Notes under the pieces: model-generated
The model's database searches: none
What the model was told of the DNA's origin: nothing
Seen by the model: only the letters and a program-made list of their open reading frames with translations
In this document: piece by piece, positions 10,076-21,480 of the stretch
Position numbering within the stretch: the first letter of the stretch is position 1
Layout: each line of letters starts with the position of its first letter
Program-made: the position numbers and the translations under genes
Assembly: GCF_040183065.1 (NCBI RefSeq)
Contig: NC_091120.1
Coordinates: forward strand, 71,636,708-71,700,707
DNA length: 64,000 bases
Source: Periplaneta americana
Lineage: Eukaryota > Arthropoda > Insecta > Blattodea > Blattidae
Direction: 5' to 3'

Positions 10076-10759
10076 TATTTTGTCTGACAACATGAAATTC
10101 ATTGCTTTGACTAAACAGTTTATGATTCACGAGACCTAACCTAAAAATGTATATTGTTTGAAATGATTAGTAGAAACTTCGAAAACCGAATGCCGGTTTA
10201 AAAGTATGCTTAAGAATACTTACTTACTCCTAATAATTTTGCTATTGCTGTCGCCATGCGCATTTTGTATCGATCACCCAGGTGTATGTATCACACCATA
10301 TGTTATATTTATTTACACTTCTCTGACTATAATCTTGAATTGTAGACTAACCACAACGCAACGCAAAACATAAAATAACTATTATGTATTAATATAGTAC
10401 CGATATTAATTAATTATTAGTATGTTCGAATTTCACTGGCTTCCAGTAATCGGTTCAGAAATCTAGAACAATTTGAATTTTCAGAATTTGCACTACCGAA
10501 AACAGCTGTTTCTGCTGCCAACATAACAGTTAGAAAATCACTACCAGTTGTAGTATTTCTCGATACTGAAATTCGAAACGAAGTTGGCAAGAGAAAATTC
10601 AACTTTCAAACTAAAAAATCACCATAATCCACCAGCATATGTAGGAATGGGGGAAAGATGGTTAGGTTTTACCCTTGGGGTATTAAGTAAGCTGATCCTG
10701 ACTATACACTTCACTATATTTAGTAAAATTCAAAATTTAAATTTCTTCATAACCTGAAT
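10076..10759. other. No recognised gene
   Basis: AT-rich, unique-looking sequence. The open frame at 10602-10417 on the minus strand has no recognisable motif. Confidence 0.4.
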
Positions 10760-11010
10760 TACCAGATGGGATCATAAAAGGAATGAACACATTCTTGAAC
10801 TGAATATGGAATCCATTCTTACATATCTAAACATGCAGAGACAAAACTGGCAGAACCACGTTAATAGGTCCAGATTTTGAAATGAATCCCAAAACAAATC
10901 CTGCAGTATATACTCGTACCTCGTGGCAGAAGATCTATAGGACGACCGTATAAACAATGGATTGATTCCGCAACAGACCATAATATGGTCTAAAGAGTAA
11001 TGCAGTTGTG
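10760..11010 (+). pseudogene. LINE C-terminal remnant
   Basis: Plus-strand frames give RNEHILELNMESI, NWQNHVNRS and, after a frameshift, RGRRSIGRPYKQWID. This is the order NWxxHV…RGRRxxGRPxxxW seen at the C-terminus of RTE-like ORF2 proteins (compare 61463-61176). Badly decayed, with no other part of the LINE seen. Confidence 0.55.
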
Positions 11011-11289
11011 CAAGGAAAATTGTTTTCCCTGATATCTCATAAAATTTTGAATATTCTTTTAATGCTTTCTTCTCTGTTTTATACATGATAAAATAATGTG
11101 TTAAAATTTTCTACGGTTATGTTCAATACATAAATAAGAAATATTTCTTGTGGCACTTTTTACCGTGAATTGTAAAATTTATATATTTTACATAAAGAAT
11201 AATTAATTAAAAATAACGAGAAATGATAAAACAGTGTTAAAGACATGCTTTGTTAACATATTTGAGTTACATAGTACTGCAAACGGGAT

Positions 11290-11645
11290 AGCTCGATCAT
11301 TCAACGTGGCTGCAAAGCTGTTCAAAAACGCATTCAAGGTAGGCTAACAACATCAATATTGCAACAATTGAAACCCAAGAAGAAAGTGAAGCGCTATGAT
11401 CTATTGCAGCCTTGTGGACAAGACAACTATAAGATTATGGCCAATAACTTATCTTCAGCAATGAGGGGACCTTCCACTCGTCAGAACTAATGAACTTTCA
11501 TGATTTAAGAATCTGGTGCAATGAAAATTACAACCACTCGTAGTTTATTGCACACTAAAAAGACAGCATAACAAAGTAAATGTTTATATGGCAACGTCTC
11601 GGGAAAAACGGTACGAGCTATTCGTCTTCATCCACAATGACAAGG
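11290..11645 (+). pseudogene. Decayed mariner-like transposase (DUF4817/DDE_3 type)
   Basis: In shifting frames the strand reads QQLKPKKKVKRYDLL, then LIFSNEGTFHSSELMN and HDLRIWCNENYNHS. These correspond to the linker and the first catalytic block (family consensus about FSDEATFH…NRHNxRIWGxENP) of transposases of this type. The first catalytic Asp appears as Asn here. Stops and frameshifts are frequent. Other fragments of the same protein type lie at 39012-39895 and 54943-55329. Confidence 0.6.
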
Positions 11646-11867
11646 TGATGCATCTGGACATACGTTGAGAATGGTTAATGCCAAAGCTGTAAGGATATTT
11701 CAAACCTTACTGAACACGATCCGAGGTTCGCAAATCCAAACCAAGTATAGGCCTTCGGATTTTATAGGGCGACACAATACTCAGCATGGCTTTCTCCAGG
11801 AGGGAAGGGAAGCTCTAGGTTCCGTGGCATAGATTTATGGCACATAAAACCACCCTGTTTTTAGACA

Positions 11868-12190
11868 CAGCCCTTGCGGTGGTTGAGTGGTCAGACCTTC
11901 AGTCCGAGTTCGAGTCCCGGTCATTGAAAAATCCATAGTGACACTTGTGGCGGACAAGATCGCAGCTGGAGTTTTTCTCGGGGTTCTTCCGTTTCCCATA
12001 AAAGTCATCTACACCATTCCGTCATCATCCCATAGCATTCTCCGAATGTTGGCTGGCGACGCACGGAGGGGGCTGGCCTAGGGTCGAAGGGGGTTGCCTG
12101 CTCGAAACCTGGGCACGCAGCAAACCTGCGTGTAATAGTGTAATCAGCCGGTGTTGGTTTAGGAATACGCCTAAGTTGAGAGTTAGCGCA
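11868..12190 (+). repeat. tRNA-derived SINE, plus strand
   Basis: The head CCCTTGCGGTGGTTGAGTGG followed by GAGTTCGAGTCCCGG gives A- and B-boxes. The body includes ATCCATAGTGACACTTGTGG and CTCGAAACCTGGG, matching the minus copy at 7440-7748. The 3' end is not sharply defined. Confidence 0.75.
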
Positions 12191-12619
12191 ATAGATCATG
12201 AAAGATCGCAGTGCTGAGTCTAGTGCCCTCCTTTAGAAATTCCATTCCCTTCCTTTGACAGAGGGTTTCAGGCTGATTTGTAAGCTATTTCCCACTCATA
12301 TCGACTTTCAATTGTAAATAATCCCTACGGTTCAAAGAATTGTTGCATTAAATGTTGTTACTGCTACTACCATTGCTACTACATAAGCGAATAACTTCCT
12401 TAAATTGATCAGGCACGGAGGCCGTATGAATTTGTTTCCAGATCTCCTAATTTGACGACAGTGGATTTATTTTGTAGGAAGAAACCATATTGTTCTCAGG
12501 ATATGTCAAACTATCTAAAGGCACCATCTTCCTTCACGACACGCCCGACCTTCCCTTCTACTATTACCCCCTCCACAGATACGTTGTTCCCCTATTGCGC
12601 ATCGCAAGTGTCTTGACAA
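12191..12619. other. No recognised gene
   Basis: No coding sequence or repeat structure is recognised. It may include 3' sequence of the preceding SINE. Confidence 0.4.
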
Positions 12620-12875
12620 AATGCATGAGCTGTACTTAGTCTATGTTGTATTTCAATCTATACATCTCTATTTCACTTTATTGCATTGTGATACTATTTT
12701 CATTTTTATTGTCTCAATTTTGTTACCATTTTGTAATATGTTAGTATTTTTGTTCTTTTTACTTTTCACTTAATTTCACTGCTTGTGTATATTGTAACCT
12801 GGTTGAGTGTAAGGAAAGGCCTTATAGCCTTAACTCCATCAGTATAAATAAATTATTATTAGTATTATTAATATT
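12620..12875 (+). repeat. LINE 3' end (jockey/CR1-like) with AAT-type tail
   Basis: Ends AACCTGGTTGAGTGTAAGG, then GGCCTTATAGCCTTAACTC and AGTATAAATAAATTATTATT. A GC-rich hairpin (AAGGCC…GGCCTT type) followed by AATAAA-like tail repeats is a common 3' end of insect LINEs. No ORF remains upstream. Confidence 0.5.
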
Positions 12876-13088
12876 ACAGTCAGAGACAAAATGAACTATC
12901 CTTAAATATCGAATCGAATTACACAATCTAAAGAAAAAATTGTTCTTGCTTAAATTTTTCATCCCGGTCTCCTTAAATGAATTTTCACATACATATATTA
13001 TTAAATAAAGCATATTTAATTGGATTTCTATTACTGAGTGAATTTTTAATGCGTACAAACTTTCTATACAGGCAAACATTTTATTATA

Positions 13089-13848
13089 CAGGACTTTCAT
13101 TTCAAAACTTCCCAGTCTAAATAACTAATCATTTAAATTGAATTCAATTTAAACAATAAAACCACGTCAATTTAAGTATTGAGAGGGAAGTCTGAAACCA
13201 GGCTTAATTTCATTTTAGATTTCGCCCCCCACCCTCAGCCACCCCCACTTTGAAATATGAAATGTCACCCCTATATTTTTATACTTAAATATGAAAGAGT
13301 ATTCAATTTATTTAATTTTATTGTTTATACACCTCATACGTTTTCGCGTCTTTTGTTTTCTATCGTCGCCTGGCAACCTGGATTGTTGTTATTGTTGATT
13401 ATAGCTGAAGGAATAAAGGTACAAAAATGTATCGAGAATTTCATATAATAGATGTTTGTGTATTAAATTAACTTATTTTAAAATGGTATAATCCTTATTG
13501 ATTAAATTCAGCAAATTACACAAAATAAGCTGTGCTTTCATCGTACAATCAACTGATGATAATAACAAAAATACAGGTTGCCAGGAGACGACAGAAAACG
13601 AAAGATTCGAAAACGAATGAGGTATATAAACAATTGAATGCTCTTTCATATTTAAGTATAAAAATATAGAGATGCCATTTCAGATTTGAAAGTAGTGGAG
13701 GCAGGGTGTTGGAGGTGAAATCTAAAATGCAATTAAGCCTGGTTTCAGACTTCCCCCGCAATATCTAAATTGACTTGTTTTTGTTTAAATTGAATTCAAT
13801 TTAAATAATTAGTTATTTAGACTGGGAAGTTTTGAAATGAAAGCCCTG
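13089..13848. mobile_element. Foldback DNA element with about 300-base inverted arms
   Basis: The left arm, 13089 to about 13400, is the inverted partner of about 13553-13848. Ends are CAGGACTTTCATTTC and, inverted, CAGGGCTTTCATTTC, flanked by TA at 13087-13088 and 13849-13850. Both arms carry the inner palindrome TTTAAATTGAATTCAATTTA. There is a central spacer of about 150 bases and no coding potential. It is a long-arm MITE or foldback of Tc1/mariner type by its TA target. Confidence 0.85.
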
Positions 13849-13850
13849 TA

Positions 13851-14660
13851 GAAATGACAAAAAGGACGAAGCCAAAATTGCTGTGTTAGTTTATACTGTA
13901 GGCCTACTTATTTTAACGATAAGATAATACAGTGGAATTAATAGAAGTGTGTTACTTTTATATGGATTTACGCCTTTATTATTTGAAGAATGGTAACCTT
14001 CACGGCCATTTCTTATCGACAGCGAGAACAATGAGAAATTTAAATTTTGTGAATTATCCACGTCATTTTCAAACGACGTCGATCTAATTATAAAAGAACC
14101 GAAGCAATTAAATAATATAGGCTAATGCAATATCAAACTCCGAGAATAAAATTCACTACAGATAGTGTATATTAACATCTTTTAGGCCATTCAATTTGGT
14201 CTACAGCAGCACAAGAGGAACTGTAACAATATTGTATATAACATAAATGAACCGTTAAAAATTTAGCAAACATATGTATCTTAGAAATGCAAGTACTAAG
14301 ATGATGTTAACAGTCGTGTCATGTATAATATTATGTTTAAAACAAGGAAATAACATCAACAGGTTGATCGAAATCAAATGGTGCGTACACTTAGAAAAAG
14401 CATAAATTTAATTACTTCGAAACTTCAACTTCACGCCCATTGTTTCCGAACTGTTAAATGCTCTGATATCAGCGAATGGTCGTCATTAAATTTAATGAAC
14501 CTGAGCGCAACGTTTTGCCTCGCTCACCTGCGTATAGGCCTTAATGTTGACATTATAGCTAATTGCCGTCTCCCTGCTAAGAGCCATAGTAGGCTACCAC
14601 TACGTCTCAATTATTTCAAGGACTGAGCCCATTACTCTTGTTTTCTTTGTAAAGTCTTTA
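13851..14660. other. No recognised gene
   Basis: AT-rich sequence. The open frame 14378-14626 (plus) has no motif I recognise. Confidence 0.4.
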
Positions 14661-14675
14661 TAGATAAATAATAAT

Positions 14676-14958
14676 ACGTGGCGCGACAGCCCTGAAGGGT
14701 CAAGAATGACCAACCGACTGCTGTCTTCACGTCCATATACCTCACCAGAAGTGAACGATCATCCAACCAGAACTGGAGCAACGTGTGATCAGCAGGATGA
14801 TAACCCCAATCGTTATAGCTGGTTTTCGAAACTGGATATCGCTACCTATAGTAGCTCCCTAAATTCATAAAGATGCTGGATCGGCACCGATCCCATACAT
14901 TGACTGAAACTTAATGACAACTGGAGGGCTGAAATCAGCGCTCATTCCGTAATGTGAT
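14676..14958 (-). repeat. tRNA-derived SINE-like repeat, minus strand
   Basis: Contains CGACAGCCCTGAAGGGTCA, then GATCATCCAACCAGAACTGG, then TAGTAGCTCCCTAAATTCAT, and a head-like end GCGCTCATTCCGTAATG. The right part matches 35750-35935 and the left part matches 38790-38885, so these three are one family. Confidence 0.65.
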
Positions 14959-15009
14959 TCCTTAGACCAGAGGTTCCCAACCGGTGTGTCGCGTAGCCCC
15001 GTGGAGTGT

Positions 15010-15547
15010 TAACAATTAATATTTGAGGAGAAAAATTCGCTCCGGCGCCGGGGATCGAACCCGGACCCTTGGTTCTACGTACCAAGTGCTCTGGTCACTG
15101 AGCTACGCCGAATTCAATCCACAGCACCGGATCGAATCTTCCTCCTTCAGTGTTTCCCTTTGTGGCCTGTCTCCAAGTTAGGCATATATGTTGACGTATA
15201 TGTATAGTGTCAACTGCCATTATACTAGGAGCGCACTCAGTTGAGTGACTTATTTGGCCGGGATTCCGCAGTTATGATGCACTGCTAGCTATGAGAATAT
15301 TATGGATTTATTAATTTGGCCTACAGAATAATCTCTGTAATTTGACAATTAATATTTGAGGAGAAAAATTAGCTCCGGCTCCGGGGAACGAACGCGGACC
15401 CTTGGTTCTACGTACCAAGCGCTCTGACCACTGAGCTACGCCGAATTCAATCCACAGCGCCGGAGCGAATTTTTCTCCTCAAACATTAATTGTCAACATT
15501 ACAGAGATTATTCTGTAGGACAAATTAATAAATCCATAATATTCCCA
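15010..15547 (-). mobile_element. Foldback tRNA-SINE composite inserted in the hAT element
   Basis: Bracketed by TGGAGTGT at 15002-15009 and 15548-15555. Read on the minus strand it holds an inverted tail copy, a tRNA-like unit (about 15446-15379), its tail, a further upstream region, and a second tRNA-like unit (about 15116-15045). Arms 15295-15379 and 15459-15544 pair over about 85 bases. Both tRNA-like units share TTGGTACGTAGAACCAA as anticodon-arm equivalent. The whole composite lies within one pair of target duplications. Confidence 0.85.
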
Positions 15548-17130
15548 TGGAGTGTGTCGCGAAATTTTGGAATTGAAAAATAAATTTTATGCCACACAGA
15601 AAGTCTCTTTACAACGCATTTTTTATTTACAACGAACTCTTTGATATGGTACATTTTATTTTGAGACAGAGACAGACTTTACCAATGAAATGTGAACACC
15701 TACAACAATGCCCAGTTTAATATTTCTGTCCAGTGATAATTCAAATGAAAGTGAACACCTGCAACAATGCTTAGTAATAGAGATATTTACGCGAAGTTTT
15801 ACAGTTAGATGGCAGGAGGGTTCCATGCGGCACAGGGCTATATTATGTCATATGCCACAGTTCATTACGTTCTCCCGCTTGGTTGTTTTCTGTGCATATC
15901 AAAATTATATTTGTATTATTTTGTATAACCTAGAATAATTTATTTCAATTCAGCATTTTCTTACCTCATAATCTAATTTAATTTACAATAAATAATAGCG
16001 TAAACCTCTATAATACTAAGTTATTCTCCTTAAGAGATGGATGGGGAAATCTTCAGTATGTAGAATATAGATACGAGTAAGTTGAATGTTCATGAACCTA
16101 AACGAGAACTTCGAGAACGAAGTGCACGAATAAAAAAAGAAGGATCTTTGTCGAAGGTAAATTTGCCTCTTTAACCATAAGTATTGTAAGTAGGTACCGT
16201 ACGCAATAAACAGGATATGCAGCCACCAAGATCTTTTTTTTATAGGGAAATGACTATCGGGCTTCAATTCTCTTACTTTTTTCTCTAGTTGCAGAAAGAT
16301 CAAATGCAATTTTTAATAGGATGATACAATATGATCGCAGTATTATCTTTATTATTCGTGCGTTTTGTAGGTTAAGGACATACAGTTTAGAATAGTATGT
16401 ATGATGTTTTTGAAATTTTGAAGTTAAAACAAGGTTTCAATAGTTACATAGACTATATTATTTATAAGCTTATGTATTTTTTCACTGCGGATTGTCCTAA
16501 ATAATAAACATTCCAGTTCATCGAGAGTTTACTGTAGGCCAAGTATCGTTCATTGTAAAATGCAGTCGTAAACTTTGAGAACTCCTAAACGTACTGCATA
16601 CAATCTAAGTGAACATAGCTTGCTTTCGAGGTTGTATATGTTTTTATTAACATTTTCTCCTTTACACTCTTCCAAAATGAAACTGTAGACAGCAATTCCT
16701 TATTTGAAGTAGTTCTTTTTGTTTAATAGGTACAATTTAATTAGTTATATATATTTTTAAGATTTATATTTAGAATCTTTCGGGACCTGATTGAAGGCAA
16801 AAAGCTTTCCATTGGTTTTTACATAAAGGAACACAACAAAAATTTGGCATTTTGAGTTGTTTTTAAGAGTATTTAAAATACTAATGTACTACGTAAATCT
16901 TCAATGTTTGTATACTGGAAAACAAATGCACACGCAAGGCGCATCCCTCAAAGTACACGCGCGCTATCTGTTGGTGCTAGTTCAGGATATCCTTATTCGT
17001 TTACTCCTTCCTCTTAGTAAAAAAGAGAGTTTACAATCGTCAGAACGTATTGGTCAGTTCCGGTATGATGCGTGTGAGCGGATGATAGTGCTACTATTTT
17101 ATGTGAAAAGTGCTTTATTCAGATTTTATC

Positions 17131-17569
17131 ATGGAGACATTTTTAATTCGAGAAAGACAAATTGAATCAAGTTCTGGGTTAGATTACAGCAGTGCTAATT
17201 CAAATAATGTGAGCGAAAATTCCCTTCAGGGTCCACAAAAATGTACTGCATTTCGTAAATATAGTGATGAATATTTGCAATATAGTTTTATGTGAGGTGG
17301 AGATGAATATAAACAAAATTTCGAGTGTCTTATATGCGGAAATATTTTGTCAAATCAGTCGATGGTGCCGAATAAACTAAAAAACATTTAGAACTGTTAT
17401 TTTCAACGTCATACTTGTGTGAATCAGTATTTTCTACCATCAAAATACTGAAATCTAAACAAAGGAACTAATTGCTGCATCTTGAAGATGATTTACGTGT
17501 TGACCTGTCAACCCTAAGGCTACGTGTAGAAAAACTCTGTACAACCCGTCAAGCGCAAACTTCACATTA
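17131..17569 (+). pseudogene. hAT transposase, BED-finger part fused to C-terminal dimerisation part
   Basis: The plus strand starts with METFLIRERQ at 17131, then KYSDEYLQYSFM, a stop, and FECLICGNILSNQSMVPNKL, which is a BED-type zinc-finger start with its CxxC. It passes directly into ESVFSTIKILKSKQRN, EDDLRVDLSTL and a terminal QAQTSH, which is the hAT C-terminal dimerisation region. The catalytic middle, usually several hundred residues, is deleted. There is at least one stop at 17293 and further frameshifts. Family known: ZBED/SCAND3-like hAT transposases. Confidence 0.8.
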
Positions 17570-17615
17570 ATTTAAATAAGTGAGTTTTCAAAAACGATAA
17601 TAAAAATTTTTATCG

Positions 17616-17762
17616 GACATCCAGCATAAATAGGTTAGGATTTTTGACACATATCTTTGATTTTTCTAATGCCACTCAAGTTGCTGCTTGTTTGTTTTTG
17701 TTTTTTTTTTCTTTTTGGTTGCGTATTAACATCGACCTATCTATAACAGTGGATGTCCGACA
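17616..17762. repeat. Short inverted-repeat element (possible MITE)
   Basis: TCGGACATCCA at about 17617 recurs inverted at about 17752, with AATAGGTT and its partner AACATCGACCTAT further inside. No clear target duplication. Lies inside the hAT element. Confidence 0.35.
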
Positions 17763-17892
17763 CTACTTATAAGTTGTTTCCAGCGCTTTTCTTCTGACGA
17801 AACGCGCTGGGACGGTCTTCCGGCACCTTTTTGTTGCATTTTTCATCATAGAACCGAAATATGTGTGAATAACTATGTTTTTAATACCTTTA

Positions 17893-18494
17893 CAGTCTTA
17901 CTAGAAAACCGTGTATAGTTTTTATACGAGACTTATGCAGAGTTGAGACAGAAAACGTTACTAATAAACCGTAAATAAGTTATGGAGTATAAACAGGCTG
18001 TAACTATACAATGGGAATTGCTTTGCAGTAGTTATATACACGAAACCCCTTGTTCAAGCGTTGTATATAGGGAAAAAATGGCCGCCCCTTTAACAGCTGT
18101 TCGTATCGGCTGTCATTTTATGATGATGTTTACCTTGTAACCACAGAAGAACAAACCAAAGATCATAGAATTATTAGAATAATATTGCTGTAGCTTGTAC
18201 TCTTTGACTAAAATTTAGTGTGGTAATCGATTAGCCAGAGTTGTACTATCGATATTTAACACGCCACACTAGAGCGCTCTACCGAATCCAGTAGAGAACC
18301 TCAGATATTCTATTACCTTTCGTAACGAAGTAATGACGAAACTATGACGTAGCTGAGTAACAGTTATACTGTTATACACGACGTATGTAGTGATTATTAG
18401 TAAGGAATTTACACACGACTTATAAACGAGCTACTCATTGTATAAGTATAAGACAGTTAAACGTCTGTATATAGAGTTTTTATTAGTAAGACCG
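17893..18494. mobile_element. MITE inside the hAT element, TTA target
   Basis: The ends CAGTCTTACTAG and, inverted, CGGTCTTACTAA are flanked by TTA at 17890-17892 and 18495-18497. Length 602 bases. A TTA duplication suggests PIF/Harbinger origin. No coding potential. Confidence 0.55.
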
Positions 18495-18633
18495 TTAAAG
18501 TATACTTAAAGGAGATTAAAGACTACAACATTCCTGTGCAGTGAACAGTAATCATTTCCCCGTCCTCTATAAAATATTCTACACAGAGTTCCACCACCTT
18601 TTTTCTCCAGAAGAAAGTCGCTGGTTGTTATTA

Positions 18634-18635
<2 letters not shown>

Positions 18636-18697
<62 letters not shown>
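18636..18697. repeat. (ATT)n microsatellite
   Basis: About 20 ATT units near the right end of the hAT element. Confidence 0.95.
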
Positions 18698-18780
18698 AAC
18701 AAATAAGTGTGTCGCGATATCGTGGGCGTTCAGTAAAGTGTGTCGTCAGTCAAAAAAGTTTGGGAACCACTGCCTTAGAC

Positions 18781-19374
18781 TGCGGGACTTTATAGATTAT
18801 ATACATATATAGAGTTCAGTGTTTGGTTACATTTCACACAAGTTAGATAAGAGGTGACTATAAGCTCAAAGCGCGGACGTTGCGTCAACGAACTTCCATA
18901 TTTCTTGTGTATCATATTATACGGATGCAGTCGATTGACACAAATTGAATATAGTTCTGATGGTGGACATAACTATGGTTTCCGATCTATGGTTATTTAA
19001 CGAAAAATCTTTGTTTTGGGCTACTCTACCATCCCTAGAAGTTTGTATGTTCATATCGGTCTTATTCTGTGTTACCATGAGTGCTAGATAGTCACCAACT
19101 CATCATTCGAAAGAACGGATTATTAATAAATTTGGCAATCGAATCATAAACAAACGTTCCCTGGCCACCGCTTTCACCATGATATCAAATCAGCAAAACT
19201 TTGATTTTCCAAATATGTTGAACCTTCAGTTTGGAAAGCGACGAAATTCTTAAAACTAAAACTTTATAAGACAACAGAATTGAGCAATTGAATGATACGG
19301 ACCGTGTGTCTAGAGTTCAATTCTATCGAGAGAAATAAAATTCAGCGTAGGCCTATACCTTGAAGTCTTTTGAA
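18781..19374. other. No recognised gene
   Basis: No coding sequence or repeat structure seen between the hAT element and the inverted duplication. Confidence 0.4.
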
Positions 19375-20019
19375 AAGTTATGAAATGTACATTAGAGAGA
19401 ATGTTTGGCACTTCCAGCACTTACTTAAGGTAAACCAATAAATTACAATTGTAATGTAATGTACAAGTCCTGAGATTTTAATTCTGATATTTGCCCATGT
19501 CACTTTCCCAGCGACGCAATACTAAGCGAAACCTGTTTACAGGCGTACAATCGTTAAAGTCGGACTATACAGTATGTTTATTTTTTTAGATTATGCATCT
19601 CATACATAAAGACACTGAGACAACTTCATCGAATTGGATTCATTCTGAAACACACTGTGCCAGAAAAATTTAACTTTCAATAATTAAATACCTGTTTGAC
19701 TGAGTGTCAATTCCTAGTTCGTGTCCTGCAGGTTCTATAGACTTTACCATGCTTTGTGTTTTTGACACAGACATAATTATGTTGTCTGAAAGGAGTGAGG
19801 CATTCCTTTATGATATTCTAGTGCAGGAACGCGAAACTCGAAAGTAGGGGTAAGATATACTTTCACCCACCCTACTCTATACGATGGAGTGGGACATCTA
19901 GAATGAAAACAAACCACTGGCTATGTCGTCGCCAGTGGCGTATTTGAAAGCTAGTTTGTAAGTAACACAATGCAATGCAGAACACTATAATAATAAAATA
20001 GAGGCAATCGCATATTATT

Positions 20020-20036
20020 ATTATTTATTATTATTA

Positions 20037-20100
<64 letters not shown>
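20020..20100. repeat. (ATT)n microsatellite
   Basis: ATT tract located at the equivalent place as the AAT tract 26502-26562 in the inverted partner, so it predates the duplication. Confidence 0.9.
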
Positions 20101-20101
<1 letters not shown>

Positions 20102-20640
20102 GTGTTGGACATGTTCTGAAGAGGAACGCTGATACCTTTTAGGTTTCGCCAGTTTGTCAATATCGGGCTGAATATCTGAACATAATATCAATTGGCACAC
20201 TAAATGAAAATCAGTTAATCTGATGCGTATTCATCTTGGAAAATAACTGTTAGCGTAGATGGGTCGAGCCGAATATGCCATTATCCGTCTAGCAAACAAT
20301 CATAGGTTTGGAAACTTCTCCTCTGTGTAGACTTTCACAAATCTCAGGACCAGACATCCCAGAACATCGGATAACTGTATTATTTTGCAAGTCTGTTAAT
20401 TCTAAATTCCAGTTCAGATGGAACAAATGTGAGAGGGCAATTAAACAGTTGTGCGTCTTTGTCAACAGACGTAAAGTCTGCAAATTTCTTTTCAAATTCC
20501 GTGATAAGAGTATAAAGTATGGTTTTATAATTTTGTAAGGAATGGACATGTTTATTAACTACTTGGACCAGACACGGAAAATGATGCACATAACTTTTCT
20601 CAAATGGTTCTCCCACAGTTGTAATTTAGCCATGAATGCC
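20100..20640 (-). pseudogene. hAT transposase C-terminal remnant (copy 1)
   Basis: Minus-strand frames give HFPCLVQVVNKH, TLITEFEKKFADF, LELTDLQNNTVIRCSG and MSGPEICESL. This order matches the region before and within the C-terminal dimerisation domain of GTF2IRD2/ZBED-like hAT transposases. Frames are broken at about 20545 and 20380. The better-preserved partner is 25960-26500. Confidence 0.65.
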
Positions 20641-20844
20641 TTAACGGATTTTTAAAATAGGCTATCGAGTTGTTGTGACAAATCTGTCAAAATGCAAGGT
20701 CTCAGATCCATTAAGGTGACATCATTTCTTTTATCACCGTCCTCTAAAAAGATGCAAATAAATTAGGAAACACTGCACAACAATATCAATAAGTGGAAGT
20801 ACATGCTTCCTATAGTTTGTATGATGAGATTTGTTAAAATGTAT

Positions 20845-21237
20845 GTCCCGACGCTGTTATTTCCTCCTCTTTGCTTACGTCTTAGAAAGTGAAGGCTCTA
20901 TAAAATCTAGGTAGGTAGTATCGTTCGCCATTTTTGTTCTTACGTTGCCGAGCTACCATACGAGGAATCTATTTGCCACACCGTTAAACATTATCATGTC
21001 GTAGCTCCTATGATAAATCAAACGCAATGTAATTCATCAAATAATTGAGCGGCAAATAACGTCTTCGTGTGCTTTCTGCGAACGCCAACGAAAGAGATAA
21101 AATGGCGGGCGATTATATTAAGTATTTATCGAGCCTTAAGAAATGAATCAGCGAATCACAAGACGCACACGTTTAAATGTAGCCGACCTGCAACGCGATT
21201 GGCTGCCGGAAATTAGAGCGACGGGACTATAATATTA
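20845..21237. mobile_element. MITE private to duplication copy 1
   Basis: 393 bases with inverted ends GTCCCGACGCTGTTATTTCC and GTCCCGTCGCTCTAATTTCC (17 of 20 match), flanked by TAT on both sides. The partner copy (around 25705) lacks it, giving an occupied/empty site pair. No coding potential. Confidence 0.8.
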
Positions 21238-21480
21238 AAGTGAGGAACATAATTCAATTGCGTCGAGAAGATCAAACATCTCATTTGATCGTTATCAACG
21301 ACAAAAAAAATAGTCATCCTCCTAATCACTATGAAACATGCGACATCGATTTGAAGAACTCCGCCACTGTATAGATACGTACTTCTATGTCTTGCACTGC
21401 ATTGAAACGGGCGGCCTTCGAGGGTTATGGAAAGGGGAAGGAAGGAGAAAGTATGCGTGACTCTCTGGACATATGAAACT

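Larger units (their letters stand above)
14968..18772. mobile_element. hAT transposon, 3.8 kb, non-autonomous remnant
   Basis: Flanked by a perfect 8-base duplication CCTTAGAC (14960-14967, 18773-18780). The ends are the hAT-type inverted repeats CAGAGGTTCCCAAC and, inverted, CAGTGGTTCCCAAAC. It carries a fused remnant of N- and C-terminal transposase parts (17131-17569) and younger insertions: the foldback SINE 15010-15547, the MITE 17893-18494, and an ATT microsatellite at 18636-18697. The catalytic core is missing. TIR and protein style fit the Charlie/ZBED-like hAT group. Confidence 0.92.
19375..21480. repeat. Inverted 2-kb duplication, copy 1
   Basis: Matches the reverse complement of about 25210-27205 over its whole length apart from two insertions. 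It includes hAT transposase remnants on the minus strand, an ATT microsatellite (20020-20100), and hAT-like end sequences CAGTGGCGTATTTG at 19933 and the inverted CAGTGGCGGAGTT near 21355-21367. No 8-base duplication is found at those ends. The MITE 20845-21237 is private to this copy. Confidence 0.85.

Noticed and set aside
19932-21368. Complete hAT element with ends CAGTGGCG inside duplication copy 1
   Set aside because: The tips are hAT-like, but the 8 bases on each side do not match and the duplicated unit extends beyond both ends, so the boundaries are unproven.
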